64,000 bases of DNA from Schistosoma mansoni. Lineage: Eukaryota > Platyhelminthes > Trematoda > Strigeidida > Schistosomatidae. The notes below the pieces were generated by a model. The model worked only from the letters and a program-made list of their open reading frames with translations. It was not told the origin of the DNA and did not search any database. Positions 48,030-59,463 of the stretch are shown here, piece by piece (the stretch's first letter is position 1; every line of letters begins with the position of its first letter). The position numbers and the translations under genes were made by a program. Location: contig NC_031495.1 of assembly GCF_000237925.1 (NCBI RefSeq), positions 53,452,746 through 53,516,745 on the forward strand. The letters run 5' to 3'.

Positions 48030-48380
48030 ACCACTCTCGTTTCAGCTAATGCCCTTTTAGCCAGACAACATCGAAGCCTGGTTCTGCTATGCAGAAGCCG
48101 ACTTCTATGAGCACGGCATAACTGATACACGCGCACAATTCCTCGCGGTTGTAAAGGCACTACCGTGCAAATTTAGCAGGTACGAAATACCTTGTATGTT
48201 TACTAATGGTGTTTCGGAACCTTACGAAACACTGAAACGCGGAGACCAAACCGATCGACGAAGGTTAGATCAACTCCTTGATAACATCGACTTGCAACAT
48301 GGTTCTGCGACAGACATGTTGCTAAGAATGAGAAAGGTAATTGGCCAAAGAACTTTCGATGATGGCCTTCTAGATCATCT
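48030..48380 (+). pseudogene. Gypsy gag, N-terminal part
   Basis: Reads DNIEAWFCYAEADFYEHGIT and PCKFSRYEI, typical of the capsid region of CsRn1-type gag. An in-frame stop lies just before it. The frame is cut at 48376 by the nested LTR element and resumes at 51373. Confidence 0.8.
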
Positions 48381-48716
48381 ACGTTGATGGTCTATGTCGA
48401 AATGATTGAAGGGGCCTACTATAGTTAGACGAGAATGGTGACGAACCAACTAACGCTGAAGTCACACATCGCGACCAACCCTTACGTGGATTGAACTATC
48501 GACGCATCAAAGGATCATGGATGCTATAGAGACTGTACAACACAAAGGACGTTATTACAAGAATATATTAGTTAAGGTACAAACACGAAGGTGCAGAAGT
48601 GAAAGAACAACCACTGCCGCGTGGGCCAGTCCATGACATATGATTTATTGATGCGCGTTGACTATCCTTGACTTTGACAGGGATCAATGATCTGTTCGAT
48701 ATTCAGTGACCCTACA
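48376..48716 (-). repeat. Terminal repeat of nested element (left)
   Basis: 341 bp, matching 51032-51372 at a constant offset of 2656 without a visible difference. Confidence 0.9.
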
Positions 48717-51031
48717 ATACTCCCCCACCAGATTCAACGGCTGTTTGAATCGATGCCAAACATGTTGGGAGTAGTCGCGCGCCGGAGGTTGCCAGACGAT
48801 TAATATGAATCCTCCGGGTATTGCCGAGCTGTAAAAGAAATGGAAAGGAGGCTGCAGAAACTGATCGGGAAACAACGAGTAATAACACGTAACAAGGACG
48901 TTGGTTAAATGTTAAGCGATCAACCATAGAAATAATGAAAAAAAAGATGACATTTTAGAGTTTTATCAATTCGCGTTGAAATAATTAGCTTTGAAAAGTG
49001 ATTGAGGTCCTCAGATGAGAAACGTTGAGTCCGCTGCAAAAGTAGTGATGTCACAGTGATAGAACGATAAGCGTACTATCTATCGATGTCAATGTTTGCA
49101 CTGTTATCGGTTCAGAGTAGAAAGTCAGTAAGTGTCATTGACAACTGTTCGTAAGCGTCGATTTCTAGTTATATCTATATTTAACAGACTAACTGTAAGT
49201 ACAGAAGTATAACCGTGAAGATAAGTCGTGGTTTCCTTGTACGAAGCTTCTGATCAACTTGCAGTCAGTTTGGAAAAACAGATAACTGCTGTGAAAATCA
49301 ATAAGTGTCGAAGAATACAGAGCGAGAGCGAAGGTGGCACGATGAAGTTTCTAAAAGATGATAAACGGTGAGTACTGCACGTGTGTTTGATGAGTGAACC
49401 GAAAAATGTCGAAAAGAACATAAGAAACCAAGAGTATCACTCTGGACTCATGTCAATGATATCGGTGAAAAATGCTGTCAGTGTTGAGGTCGAGACGACA
49501 ATATCGTTGTCAGTTTGCAGGAGATTCGCTCGACTGCGTAAACCGATGATTCGCGTGAATGTGTCGTCAAACCACCAATTGAACTGGACAGTCTTTAGAT
49601 CGTCGAGTAGTTGAACAGCCGATTGATGTACCGAAATCATCTACTAGGTAACAGCCACGCGGAAACGAAACTTCATAGGATAAAAAAAATACGACGTCGA
49701 AGTTGAATAACTACAATAGTTCGTATGTGTTGTAACGTCATGTCGAAGTAACATCCTTTCGTATACTGACAATTGTACTGAACGTTCGTTTGGGCATTGT
49801 TAATATAGCAATTGGATGTGTGATAGCAAACATGTACAAAAACTATCGTGGGGTTTGTGGAGAATTTCAGAGGTCGTTTCGATATTTTCCAAACCCATAT
49901 TGCATGTGAATGAGCCGAAGACGGAATTAAAGTGACTTTCGTGCAATAAGGAAATTGAGCCATGATTTACTGTGTGAGATAACAGCATATACGAAGCGCA
50001 TAGTAAACATTTATTTAAATGGTAACCACCAATTTAACTAAAGTTTAGGTTTAGATAACGTGATCGTTTCGTAAAAAAGCATATTATCTAGCGCTAAGTG
50101 ACATCAAGTACGACGAAGTGTCTCATTAAGACATGGACTAAGATTGCTCGTGTACGTGAAATATGTTTTTTCGGAGTATGTTGACTTACGAGTCATAAAT
50201 GTACATAGTTTCGACTAAAATTTGACGGCAGTGACAGAATATATGACTACTCGAAGTGAAAGTAGCCGCGAAACGTTATTAAACATCATAAATATTATAC
50301 GAAATTAACTAACGCAATTACGAAACTCGCCTGGGTTACTCTTGCTCTAAAGTAATTGAAATTTGTTGATTAAATTCATAGATTAACGAAGCGTTGTAGA
50401 CTGAATTGGTACACGTCCAAATTTAATTTGAGCCAAACACGTAGCATTGCCTGGCGAAACAGTCTAAACAAGATCTAACATTACGGGAAATTTATAGTTC
50501 AAACTCACCGTAAATTTCTAGCATTTGTATCCTCTGATTCGCCATGGAACTCAGCAATCGGAAATTAGGAAGGCAGTGGTCAAGAAAGTAAAATATTCTA
50601 GTAGATAGTCTCTGATAGTAGTTAGTTGATAGTGATTAAGCAGAAAGATGAACTTATAATCGACAGTTTATCCTGTATTGGTTATACAAGTGGATAAGTT
50701 GCAAACAGATATGCGTTCGTGTTGCCTTGAGGTAATACTTACGAGTGGTTGATATTTTAACAGACATATTACACAGGAGCATTTACATGCTGCTAATGCT
50801 TGTTAAAGAACCACGATAGTCGATTATAGTCGTAGTTGATTGGTTAGTTCTATCGATTGAACTAATTATTTCAGTTGAAATACTAATCAACATTGATATG
50901 AAGCAACGAATGTTCACAGAAACTGATAAAGATAGCCGAAGTTAAAAATGAAAAATAATAAGTATAGAATGCAATAAAAAAGATCATAATGATAGGTTGC
51001 GTTATTCGAAGTCTTGCTCACCAGTGTGGGA

Positions 51032-51372
51032 CATCTACGTTGATGGTCTATGTCGAAATGATTGAAGGGGCCTACTATAGTTAGACGAGAATGGTGACGA
51101 ACCAACTAACGCTGAAGTCACACATCGCGACCAACCCTTACGTGGATTGAACTATCGACGCATCAAAGGATCATGGATGCTATAGAGACTGTACAACACA
51201 AAGGACGTTATTACAAGAATATATTAGTTAAGGTACAAACACGAAGGTGCAGAAGTGAAAGAACAACCACTGCCGCGTGGGCCAGTCCATGACATATGAT
51301 TTATTGATGCGCGTTGACTATCCTTGACTTTGACAGGGATCAATGATCTGTTCGATATTCAGTGACCCTACA
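51032..51372 (-). repeat. Terminal repeat of nested element (right)
   Basis: Identical partner of 48376-48716. The gypsy gag resumes right after it. Confidence 0.9.
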
Positions 51373-51780
51373 GCCTATTCGGACAACTTTTCTAGTCTAA
51401 ACTTCCTCAACAGGTGCAAGCAGTAATTGTCTCGTTTCAAAACAACGCCGTAGACGAGCTGGCCGAATCTGCTGACCGCATTCTGGGAATCACGAAGTCT
51501 TCCAATGCCGAGGGTTTTTCAGCCAAAGAAAAACTACAAATGACACAGAACAATATTGCAGAACCATGTCATACACTTACACGCTACCTTAGACTTCGTC
51601 ATGACTTTAAACGGTCACATGCCCAGCGAAGAAGCACGTCACGTAGGCGATCTGTCTCCAGAACACGAGAGACGGATAACCCCGACTGCTGCTGGTATCA
51701 TAACCAGTATGAGATGTCTTCCTGAAATTTCAGGAAACCCTGCAATTACCCGAACTCAAAATCGAATGACACAAAAAACA
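51373..51780 (+). pseudogene. Gypsy gag, C-terminal part
   Basis: Continues gag with LPQQVQAVIVSFQNNAVDEL and the Cys-rich CWYH motif near 51690. One of the following cysteine codons appears as TGA, so the CHCC finger is broken. Confidence 0.75.
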
Positions 51781-51859
51781 ATTCGGGAAACTTCCCAGCC
51801 GGCATGCGTTAACAGCAACCGTAATCGGCTAACACAGCCGTCTATTTTACGTCAGAGAT

Positions 51860-54800
51860 GTAATCACGAAAGTTCGCTACCTCGTCGACACTGGCGCATA
51901 AGTTAACGTTCTTCCTGCAAATTCAAACAATCGGCTTCACGAATCTGTTTTAAACTTACAGGCGGCAAATGGAAAGCCAATCGCCACATATTGTATAACT
52001 CACGTTTACCTTAACATGGCTTTACGCAAAACCATCCACTGGATTTTCGTGGTTACGGAAGTTTCTATGCCAATCATTGGTATAGACCTCCTACAACACC
52101 ACAATCTACTGATCAATGCGTGCAAAGGGAGGCTAGTAGACGGAAACACTAAGTTACCTGTCTGCGTAACTTCATTTCCTGGTTGCAGATTATCTCCAGT
52201 TACAATTAGGCACACAATTGACCCATTCTATCAACCATTACTCGATAAGTACTCTGAGATATACCAACCGCAACCGAAATTGCCTTGTGTAACCAACAAT
52301 GTTACACATCACATCTTGACTACAGGACCACCTGTATTCTCGAAAGCACACCGACTGGCTCCTGAAAAGCTGAGGTTGGCCAAAAACGAATTCGACCACA
52401 TGAAAGAGTTAGGAATCATTCGACCGTCAAACAGCCCATGGGCATCTCCCTTGCACACGGTCCCTAAAAAGGGCAGCAACGATTGGCATCCAACTGATGA
52501 CTGTCGGCGTTTGAATGCAAAAACCATTCCCGATCGTTACCCGTTGCCTCACAGCTACATTGAAGGGTACAACCGTCTTTTCAAAAATCCGCTTGGTTGA
52601 AGCCTATAGCTACTGACGGTATTCCGAAAACCATTTTTATAACTCCTCTCGGACTCCACAAATTTTCGCGAATGTCTTTCGGCCTGAGAAATGCTGCCCA
52701 GACATTCCAAAGATTCATAGATGGCGTTTTTCGAGGTCTCAACTTCGTACATATATATGTTGATGACTGTATGATAGCAAGTACGGACAGAGAATCCCAT
52801 CTCCAGCATCTGGAAATTGTGTTCGAACCACTGCAAAAGCATGGCATTACTGTAAAGATCCAGAAATGCCAAATCGGAACTGACTCCTTAGATTTCCAAG
52901 GTCACACTATTGATGGTCAAGGCATCTGACCTCTTGGAAGCAAAGTAGTAGCCATTCTGGATTACCCAGAACTGACCACCATTAAGCGATTGCGCACATT
53001 TAACGGTCTTGTAAGTTTCTATAGACAGTTCATACCAAAATGCGCGTCCCTTGTGAACCGCTAACCTGTGGGGAGTAGTGTAACGTCGTGTACTATATTA
53101 CACCTACATAGCTTATCCTAGTTTCTGGACAAGCCAATTCACCTATAACGTTATGAGTCATATTTTGATCTTGTTAATTATTCACTTATTGACCTTGACT
53201 ATTTTTTTATATGAGCGTATGTGTATGCACACTTCTTATCCTACCTATCACATGTCTGTCATTCATTTTAGTCTGACTATAAATGTTGATTAATGCTTGC
53301 TCATAGCGAGTTGGCTTACCAGCCATCTCCCATGCATGTCATTTTTACTTCGCTCGCTAACATGTGCTCACTGCCTTCTAGCCTATGTTATTTGTCAATA
53401 AAAATGTAGTTGCCGCTTCCCTTTGTCTTCTGATATTATACACCGTTCAGATTGATATAATAACGGTTATCGAGACGATCAATTAACGAAGCACGCCACT
53501 ACAAACCGACCAACTTTGTGGAAATGCGAACTCCACTAATCTGGACGACACCACGCGGAGAGCATTCTCCACAATTAAGAAACTTAACGCAAAGGCAACC
53601 ATGCTGACACACCTTGACACTCAAGCACCCGCTAGTATCGCAGTAGACTCAACTCACTCAGCAATCGGAGGAGTCTTACAACAATGGGTTAAGCACTTCT
53701 GGCAACCTTTGGCATTTTTCTCGAGACGGTTGCTAGACACTGAATCGAGGTACAGCACTTTCGGTAGAGAACTCCTAGCTATTTATTGTGTTGTACGGCA
53801 TTTTCAACTTTCTATCGAAGGCCGAGAATTCATCCTTTCTCGTATAAGTTCCTTGAACAGTTGCCAAGGAATCGACCTTCTTAAACTCAACAAGCTTCAA
53901 AAATAAGACACTGATCTTCATCACGAGTTATCCTCGACAACTCTTAACCTACGTATTGGACAGATGGGAACAGGTAAGGAAACCTTACCATGTGACACAT
54001 CTACAGGTAGGGATCGTCCAATAGTACCAAAATATTATCGACACAACGTCTTCAATACGTTGCACAATCTTTCTCATCCAGGTGTTCGTGCATCCATCAA
54101 GCTCATAGCCGAACGGTTTTGCTGGCCTGGTATGAATAAAGACGTGAGGGGTGGGCACGCTCCTGTGTAAGCTGCCAGAAATCTAAGGTCATAAGACACA
54201 AGAAATGTCCCTTAGGCTCTTTCAAAACCCCCCATGCCTGTTTAGACCATGTTCATCTGGATTTGGTAGGACCTTTACCAGATTCAGATGCATCATGTTA
54301 TCTTTTAACCTGTGTAGACCTTTTCACACGACGGCCAGAAGCAGTACGTATTAAAGACATTACTGCTGAAACAGTGGCTCGCACCCTCATCGAACGATGG
54401 GTAGCAAATTTCAGGTGCCCTTCAACCATCACCATAGACCACGGACGCTAGTTTGAATCTGGACCTTTCCGTTGTCTGAACACACCATTAGGAATCACTC
54501 GCTTCCGAACGACCGCCTACCACCCACAAGCAAACGGGTTGGTAGAATGCTCTCACCGACTAGTAAAAGCTTCACTATCAGCTTCAAGCGTTTCACAGTG
54601 GACCGACGCTCTCCCACTCGTCTTACTAGAAATTCGCAATGCAGTAAAAGCTGATATTGAATACGCTGCAGCTCATCTCCTTTATGGGACGATACTTCGA
54701 CTTCCAGGAGAATGTGTATCCTTCGTCTTCTTCATTGAACATGGATCTAAAATCCTACATGAGCAGGCTTACAAACACAATGCGTTCAGTGAAACCTGTT

Positions 54801-55170
54801 TCCACCTGACCTCAATTAACTGATGTTTTCGTTCAACCTGACTTAAGATATAGTACACATGTCTTCGTACGATTAGACTCACATCAACGGCCCCTCGAGT
54901 TAGCATACGAAGGAACCTTCAAAGTTCTTCAGCGTGAACCTATGTACTATATAGTCGATAAGAACGGCACTAACCATAGCATCAGTATCGATTGAATCAA
55001 AGCAGCGTATTTAGAAGGAATTCCAATCCACGTCGATTTTCCTTCCGTACAATCAAACGACATTGCTCCTACAGTTGTAATACTTCATCTGACAGTTAGC
55101 ACGCGTTTTGGAAGACGGGTAAGATTTCCGGAACATTTAAACGACTATTGCACGCAAGACACCAGTTAAC
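51860..55170 (+). pseudogene. Gypsy pol (protease, RT, RNase H, integrase), broken
   Basis: Protease LVDTGA at about 51880, followed by a stop. The RT entry runs from about 52320 (FSKAHRLAPEKLRLAK). RT motif A near 52570 is frameshifted and its Asp is replaced by Arg. Motif B (MSFGLRNAAQTFQRFI) is at 52672-52720, and YVDD at about 52755. The frame is then interrupted by a solo LTR at 53067-53503. RNase H lies at 53600-53880. The integrase HH part is at 54060-54150, its CC part is shifted, and the DDE core is at 54250-54560. A C-terminal GRRVRFPEHL is at about 55110. Several stops and frameshifts make it inactive. Confidence 0.88.
53067..53503 (+). mobile_element. Solo LTR inserted in gypsy pol
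   Basis: 437 bp running from TGTGGGGAGTAG to CGCCACTACA, flanked on both sides by AACC (53063-53066 and 53504-53507), a 4-bp target duplication. It contains a TATA-like ctataaatg at 53278-53286 and aataaaaatg at 53398-53407, as expected for an LTR promoter and polyadenylation region. No internal element sequence is left, so it probably arose by LTR-LTR recombination. Its ends differ from the LTRs of the host gypsy element. Confidence 0.87.
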
Positions 55171-55613
55171 ATTTTTGCATTAACCCTATTCTCCTTTGTG
55201 TTATATATAATGAAAAAATATTATATGCTTATACATATACATCTATTCCCCCAAAAAACAAATTTTTTTCACTAATATGCGTACATTTGATCTTAAAAAA
55301 AACGAAAAAAACTTTTTAGATCGCTTATACGCTGTCGCAGGTTTATAAGTTTATTTCCTTTTTTTCACCCGCTTTGTGTCTTTACGTGCGTACGAGTGTA
55401 TTTCGACAAGCACGATGAAGTTTAGTAGGAACGGAAATTTTGATTTTACTTTGTTTCCTTATTACTATGTTGTACTTCATGGTCCTTTATTGTAAAGAAA
55501 GACGACCAGATGATGCTAAACATAGCAAGCTATGAGAAGAGTGTTTGTCAACGAAAAACTCGTTGGCTTTAAACTTCTGGCTGGCCACTTTGTAGGATCA
55601 TCACTACCTCACT

Positions 55614-55628
55614 AACAGGGGAGTGATC
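55614..55628 (+). other. Polypurine tract of the gypsy element
   Basis: acaggggagtgatc-type purine run ending directly before the TG of the 3' LTR. It marks the right-hand repeat as a true 3' LTR. Confidence 0.7.
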
Positions 55629-55949
55629 TGCAGAGGTTAATAAATCCCCAAAATCAATAGCTCTGTAAGCGTTCAACATTGTATGCTGACCACATTAGTT
55701 TTAGCGGAATCACCTAGCTGAAGGCGCTCGATCATGCATCCACACCAGATCACGAGTGCAAACGCCATGCTCAACGTCTCCTGCCATCACTAGCCAGTTT
55801 AGATCAGTCACTCCTCGATATATTGATAATCTATCAAACATATCTTCAACCTCCTCGCTTCTGACTTTTGATTTCACTGGGTGGGCATGGTTCAATTATA
55901 GGTGTTGCTGGTAAAGTGTTGCCAAACTACAATACTTGTGGTATCTTCA
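55629..55949 (+). repeat. 3' LTR of the gypsy element
   Basis: Partner of 47499-47819. Unusually it is followed by TGGTGAGCCCGATGTGAT (55951-55968), a second primer-binding site, and not by a target duplication. Confidence 0.88.
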
Positions 55950-55969
55950 TTGGTGAGCCCGATGTGATC

Positions 55970-56110
55970 CTGTCAACGTTTGACTGATTTCCGCCCTATA
56001 GTGGCCAGAAGACTCTGCATTTTGTCAGCGTATTCACCAAATAAAACTATGTCATCGGCGTATTCTAAGTCAACAAGTGAGCCTCTCGGTTCACTATTAT
56101 ATCACTGTGG
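55970..56110 (-). mobile_element. RTE-like reverse-transcriptase fragment
   Basis: The minus strand reads [20 protein letters not shown] followed by KMQSLLATIGRKS, the active-site region of an RTE-type RT. Only this short piece is left, directly abutting the LTR/primer-site remnant. Confidence 0.7.
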
Positions 56111-59088
56111 TCTTCTATTACTTATAACAAAGTTATGTGCATAATATAATTTTCTGTGCTGACGTGTGGTCAGATATTTCAGGTATATCATTATGTTTTG
56201 AGTCATAAATGAATTGATATGCTATCCATCTTCATATGATTAAACGCCAGGTTAGGGTTTTGAGAATCAATAATCATTAAGTTCTTGGTCAGTGTGTCAG
56301 TTGTTAAGTCCTACTGGTAATATATTTGAACTAGTCGATAGCCGGATCAAAGAAAGAGACCATAAAACTACTTTAAAGTCATTGTTACCAGGTCACTCTG
56401 GATCCAATGCAAGCCAACCCAGAAACCAACCAGCTTTTCGGGATAACAAACATATCTACTTATTTGGTGATGTAGCAGTGAGGACCTAAAATTTCAGGGT
56501 GTCGCACAAAAACTCGTTAGATGGGCCAAAAAACGGTGCTTTAAAATAATGTTCATCGGTAATAGTGATCGCCACATGTACAGCACCGAAGACGGCATTA
56601 GAGTATGCTTCATGACTGACGTTTTCATTTATAATGCGAGTAATCTCTTTGCGAACTGTTCATCACAGTAGATGTACAGCACGAGCCTCCTGTATCAACA
56701 CACATATCCATATTATGCTTACACACATAACACAAGTCAAAGCATATCACATAGTACGTGATGGAAAGAGCTCGATATTAGTGGTTAGCTTTATATTAGT
56801 AAAAATTGCAGTCTTCAATCCATACGTTTTTTTTTTTGAGAAAAATACCTGTACACTGAATACTTTTATAGTTTAGACGTTCCGTGGTTAAGAAATGAAA
56901 CTTGGTAAATATAATAGCATCTGAAAATAACTAAAGATATGGAATTCACAAATGATCAATATACCAGAATAACAGAGAGTACGACAAATTCCAGAGAACT
57001 TATGGAATATTTTGTTAGCTGGAGTGATGAATATTTTGTTCTTAAAAATAATGCGAACAAGTAATTAGAGATTATTTCATTGACTTAAAGAATAACTTCT
57101 TCGTAATTGAAATGTACAATATATTTTAGGAGTAGTGCCTAAAAGACCTCATCACCATTTGATTTTACAAGACGAAAGACATCACGATGTTTCCCAGAAC
57201 CTTCGGATTCAGTGTGTACTTTTCAGAAAACGACCTACCAAATGAATATAAATCTCAAGTAGGTTAGATATACGTACACTCTAAATAACCTAAGCTTTAA
57301 AAAAAATACCGACGCCATAAGCATACGGGCCAATGTTGATTACAGTTTTGTACTCTTAACTAATAACCTGGAGTTTGATATAAAATGATTGTGTCGCATC
57401 ACATATACTCCATATTGAACAATTAATACTGCAAAAAATAACACATGAACTATAATTTTTTTAACTATGAATGAAAAAATATCGGATAAGGTAATACCTT
57501 CAAGTTGAAGAGAAAGTGTTGTCATGAGACAATTAGATTTAACATGACTTATTGAAAAAGACTATCTGAATAGTACACAATGAGCAACAATTATTGTGAA
57601 ATTAAGAATAAAAACTTGTTTGACAACACTGAAACTGCTTACACTACATTGTACACTCATTAAACATTATAAAAGAGATCAATTAATAACTGTAACAATT
57701 GATGAAGAAGTAAAATACGGTTTTATTTCACTTACATTTCAGAGAAACGATGTACATTTGACAACTCAAAAGTGATATTTATTTGAATGAGATTAAATAT
57801 AATATTACCAATAGGAACTATAAAATATGGTAAATATGCGAGCAAACTCTTGTTCGATACCATCATTTTACATTAATAAAGGCAGAATATAGGTGGATTG
57901 TGTAAATGAATTTACATATGTTGACAAAAAAATGTTAGTGATAATGTATCATATGTATTAAAGATGTTGCATAATGGATCGATCAGTTTTTCATTTAGAG
58001 ATAACTTTGTCCAAAAGACAAAAACAAGAAAGAAATGAAAAGAAAATTTACAATGACTAAGCACGAATATAATTAAACTGGGGAGATAACAGTCAGTTAA
58101 TTAATGAGACATGAATCCAAGGCAGATAGATTATTAACAGATGAAGGGGAGACAGGACGAACAATACAATTGTGTTCAGTAGAAAAAGAGAGTAAAAATG
58201 TACACACAAATAAAGAAACAACAAGATGCTTCAAGAATATACAGAGGACGTTTTTAAGATATTTCCGTAGCATTAATGGTTTGCAAAACGGTGACGGCGA
58301 AATAAGACAAAATATAAATAAAACTGAAACTAGGTCCGGTGATATAACGCGAAAAGAAGGGTTTTTTATTATATTTACCGCGAAATCACAGCCTGCACAA
58401 AATATTGATTATAATGTGGACAATCCCTATTTCAAGATAAGTAGAAAATGGTAGGATCTTCCAGTGATAACAATATACGAAGGAGGATGAAAAATGATGA
58501 TATTTGATCGTAAATTAGGGACATGAAGGGTTATCATCAGAAAGCTATGAAAGCAAAAAGAAAACAAAATTGGATTGCTGTAATACCGTTATTTGAGCAT
58601 GTTAGATGAAGATGCACTAGTGAGAATACTAGGAAAAATCGTAAATATTAAATAAGAAATGGCGTAGCGGTCTACGGGTCAGTAGTTTAGACAATGTAAT
58701 TCCAGTGCCCGGGACTTTATCCTATGTGTCATCTGTCATGATACACATTACAAATATATAGCTTGTTTTTTTGTGGCGTAGCATACATCACCAACTAACT
58801 ATCACCACCACAAAGACAATATTCTCAGGAAAAAATGGTAAACTCACACTTCATATTTATTAAAACAGCTACATGTGAGTGATCTCTATTATTTTTATTA
58901 GTGAGGAAACATCCTGCAATTGTGTTGATTTTACGGAAGTAGGGGGGTTACAGATAGGTGATTTGTGTGACAAAAGTATGTTACATAATGAAAACACTAA
59001 TGCATTAAGAACCAGACACCTGCATGTTACCGAAATTTTAAACATTTACAGAGAAATACAATTACCATAATATAATAATAGTACATAC
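56111..59088. other. AT-rich region, no gene recognised
   Basis: Only weak open frames. The longest (58104-58454, plus strand) has no start context, splice signals or family resemblance. It is probably an intron or intergenic. Confidence 0.4.
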
Positions 59089-59463
59089 CTTTGAAAATAA
59101 TGCCATTACTGTATCTTGAATACTTGGTGAATTAGAAATTCGAAGTGATGGAAAGGAAGTTGGTGTAGTAACAGTTCCATTGTTTTTCTCCACAGATGAT
59201 ACATTACTTTGACAACATGATGATGCATCACTAATCCGTTTATGAGATCCCGATTTAGAAGAGGAATTTTTATTATACATACTGGTTACATCACCTAAAT
59301 TGGAAAGTAAATTTTTTACACTAGGACGTAACGATGAAGAACGAGCACGTTGGGATTGACCGGGCGCAATATTAAAAGAAAGTTTTTGATCCATATAATG
59401 TTGATCTTCGCTACTTTCTAAATCAGTTAAACTTAATCTGTGTGTAAAAGGAGTTGATTGTCT
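59089..59463 (-). CDS. Candidate internal exon of an unidentified minus-strand gene
   Basis: 375 nt, open in one frame, between a good acceptor (ttattgtttag) and a good donor (gtatgt), phase 0 at both ends. It encodes 125 residues rich in Ser, beginning RQSTPFTHRLSLTDLESSED and containing RARSSSLRPSVKNLLSNLGD. The bias and signals look like a real exon for a disordered, probably phosphorylated region. I recognise no domain, and no neighbouring exon is convincing within the window. Confidence 0.6.

Larger units (their letters stand above)
48376..51372 (-). mobile_element. Nested LTR element without recognisable coding region (LARD-like)
   Basis: 2997 bp with direct terminal repeats of 341 bp (48376-48716 and 51032-51372) that look identical. 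Read on the minus strand, the LTR starts TGTAGGGTCACTG and is preceded by a purine tract TGGTGGGGGAGTAT (48717-48730). After the other LTR, TGGTGAGC (51016-51023) could be a primer site start. Interior frames are all short and unlike gag or pol. It splits the gag of the surrounding gypsy element. LTR borders and target duplication are not clean. Confidence 0.75.
47499..55949 (+). mobile_element. Ty3/gypsy LTR retrotransposon, CsRn1-like, degenerate
   Basis: Two 321-bp direct repeats (47499-47819, 55629-55949) enclose a primer-binding site, gag and pol in gypsy order, and a polypurine tract. Gag (about 48030-48380 and 51373-51780) has a Cys-rich CWYH motif typical of CsRn1-type elements. Protease (DTGA), RT (YVDD), RNase H and integrase follow. 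Many stops and frameshifts break the frames, and two other LTR elements have inserted, so it cannot encode working proteins. The element starts about 75 bp upstream of the SMYD-like start codon, in the opposite direction. Confidence 0.9.

Noticed and set aside
51016-51031. A full tRNA-Trp primer site for the nested LTR element
   Set aside because: Only TGGTGAGC matches; the following bases do not fit tRNA-Trp, and it lies 8 bp from the repeat edge.
58104-58454. 116-codon plus-strand frame
   Set aside because: Lys/Asn/Thr-rich AT-driven composition with no splice or start context and no recognisable motif.
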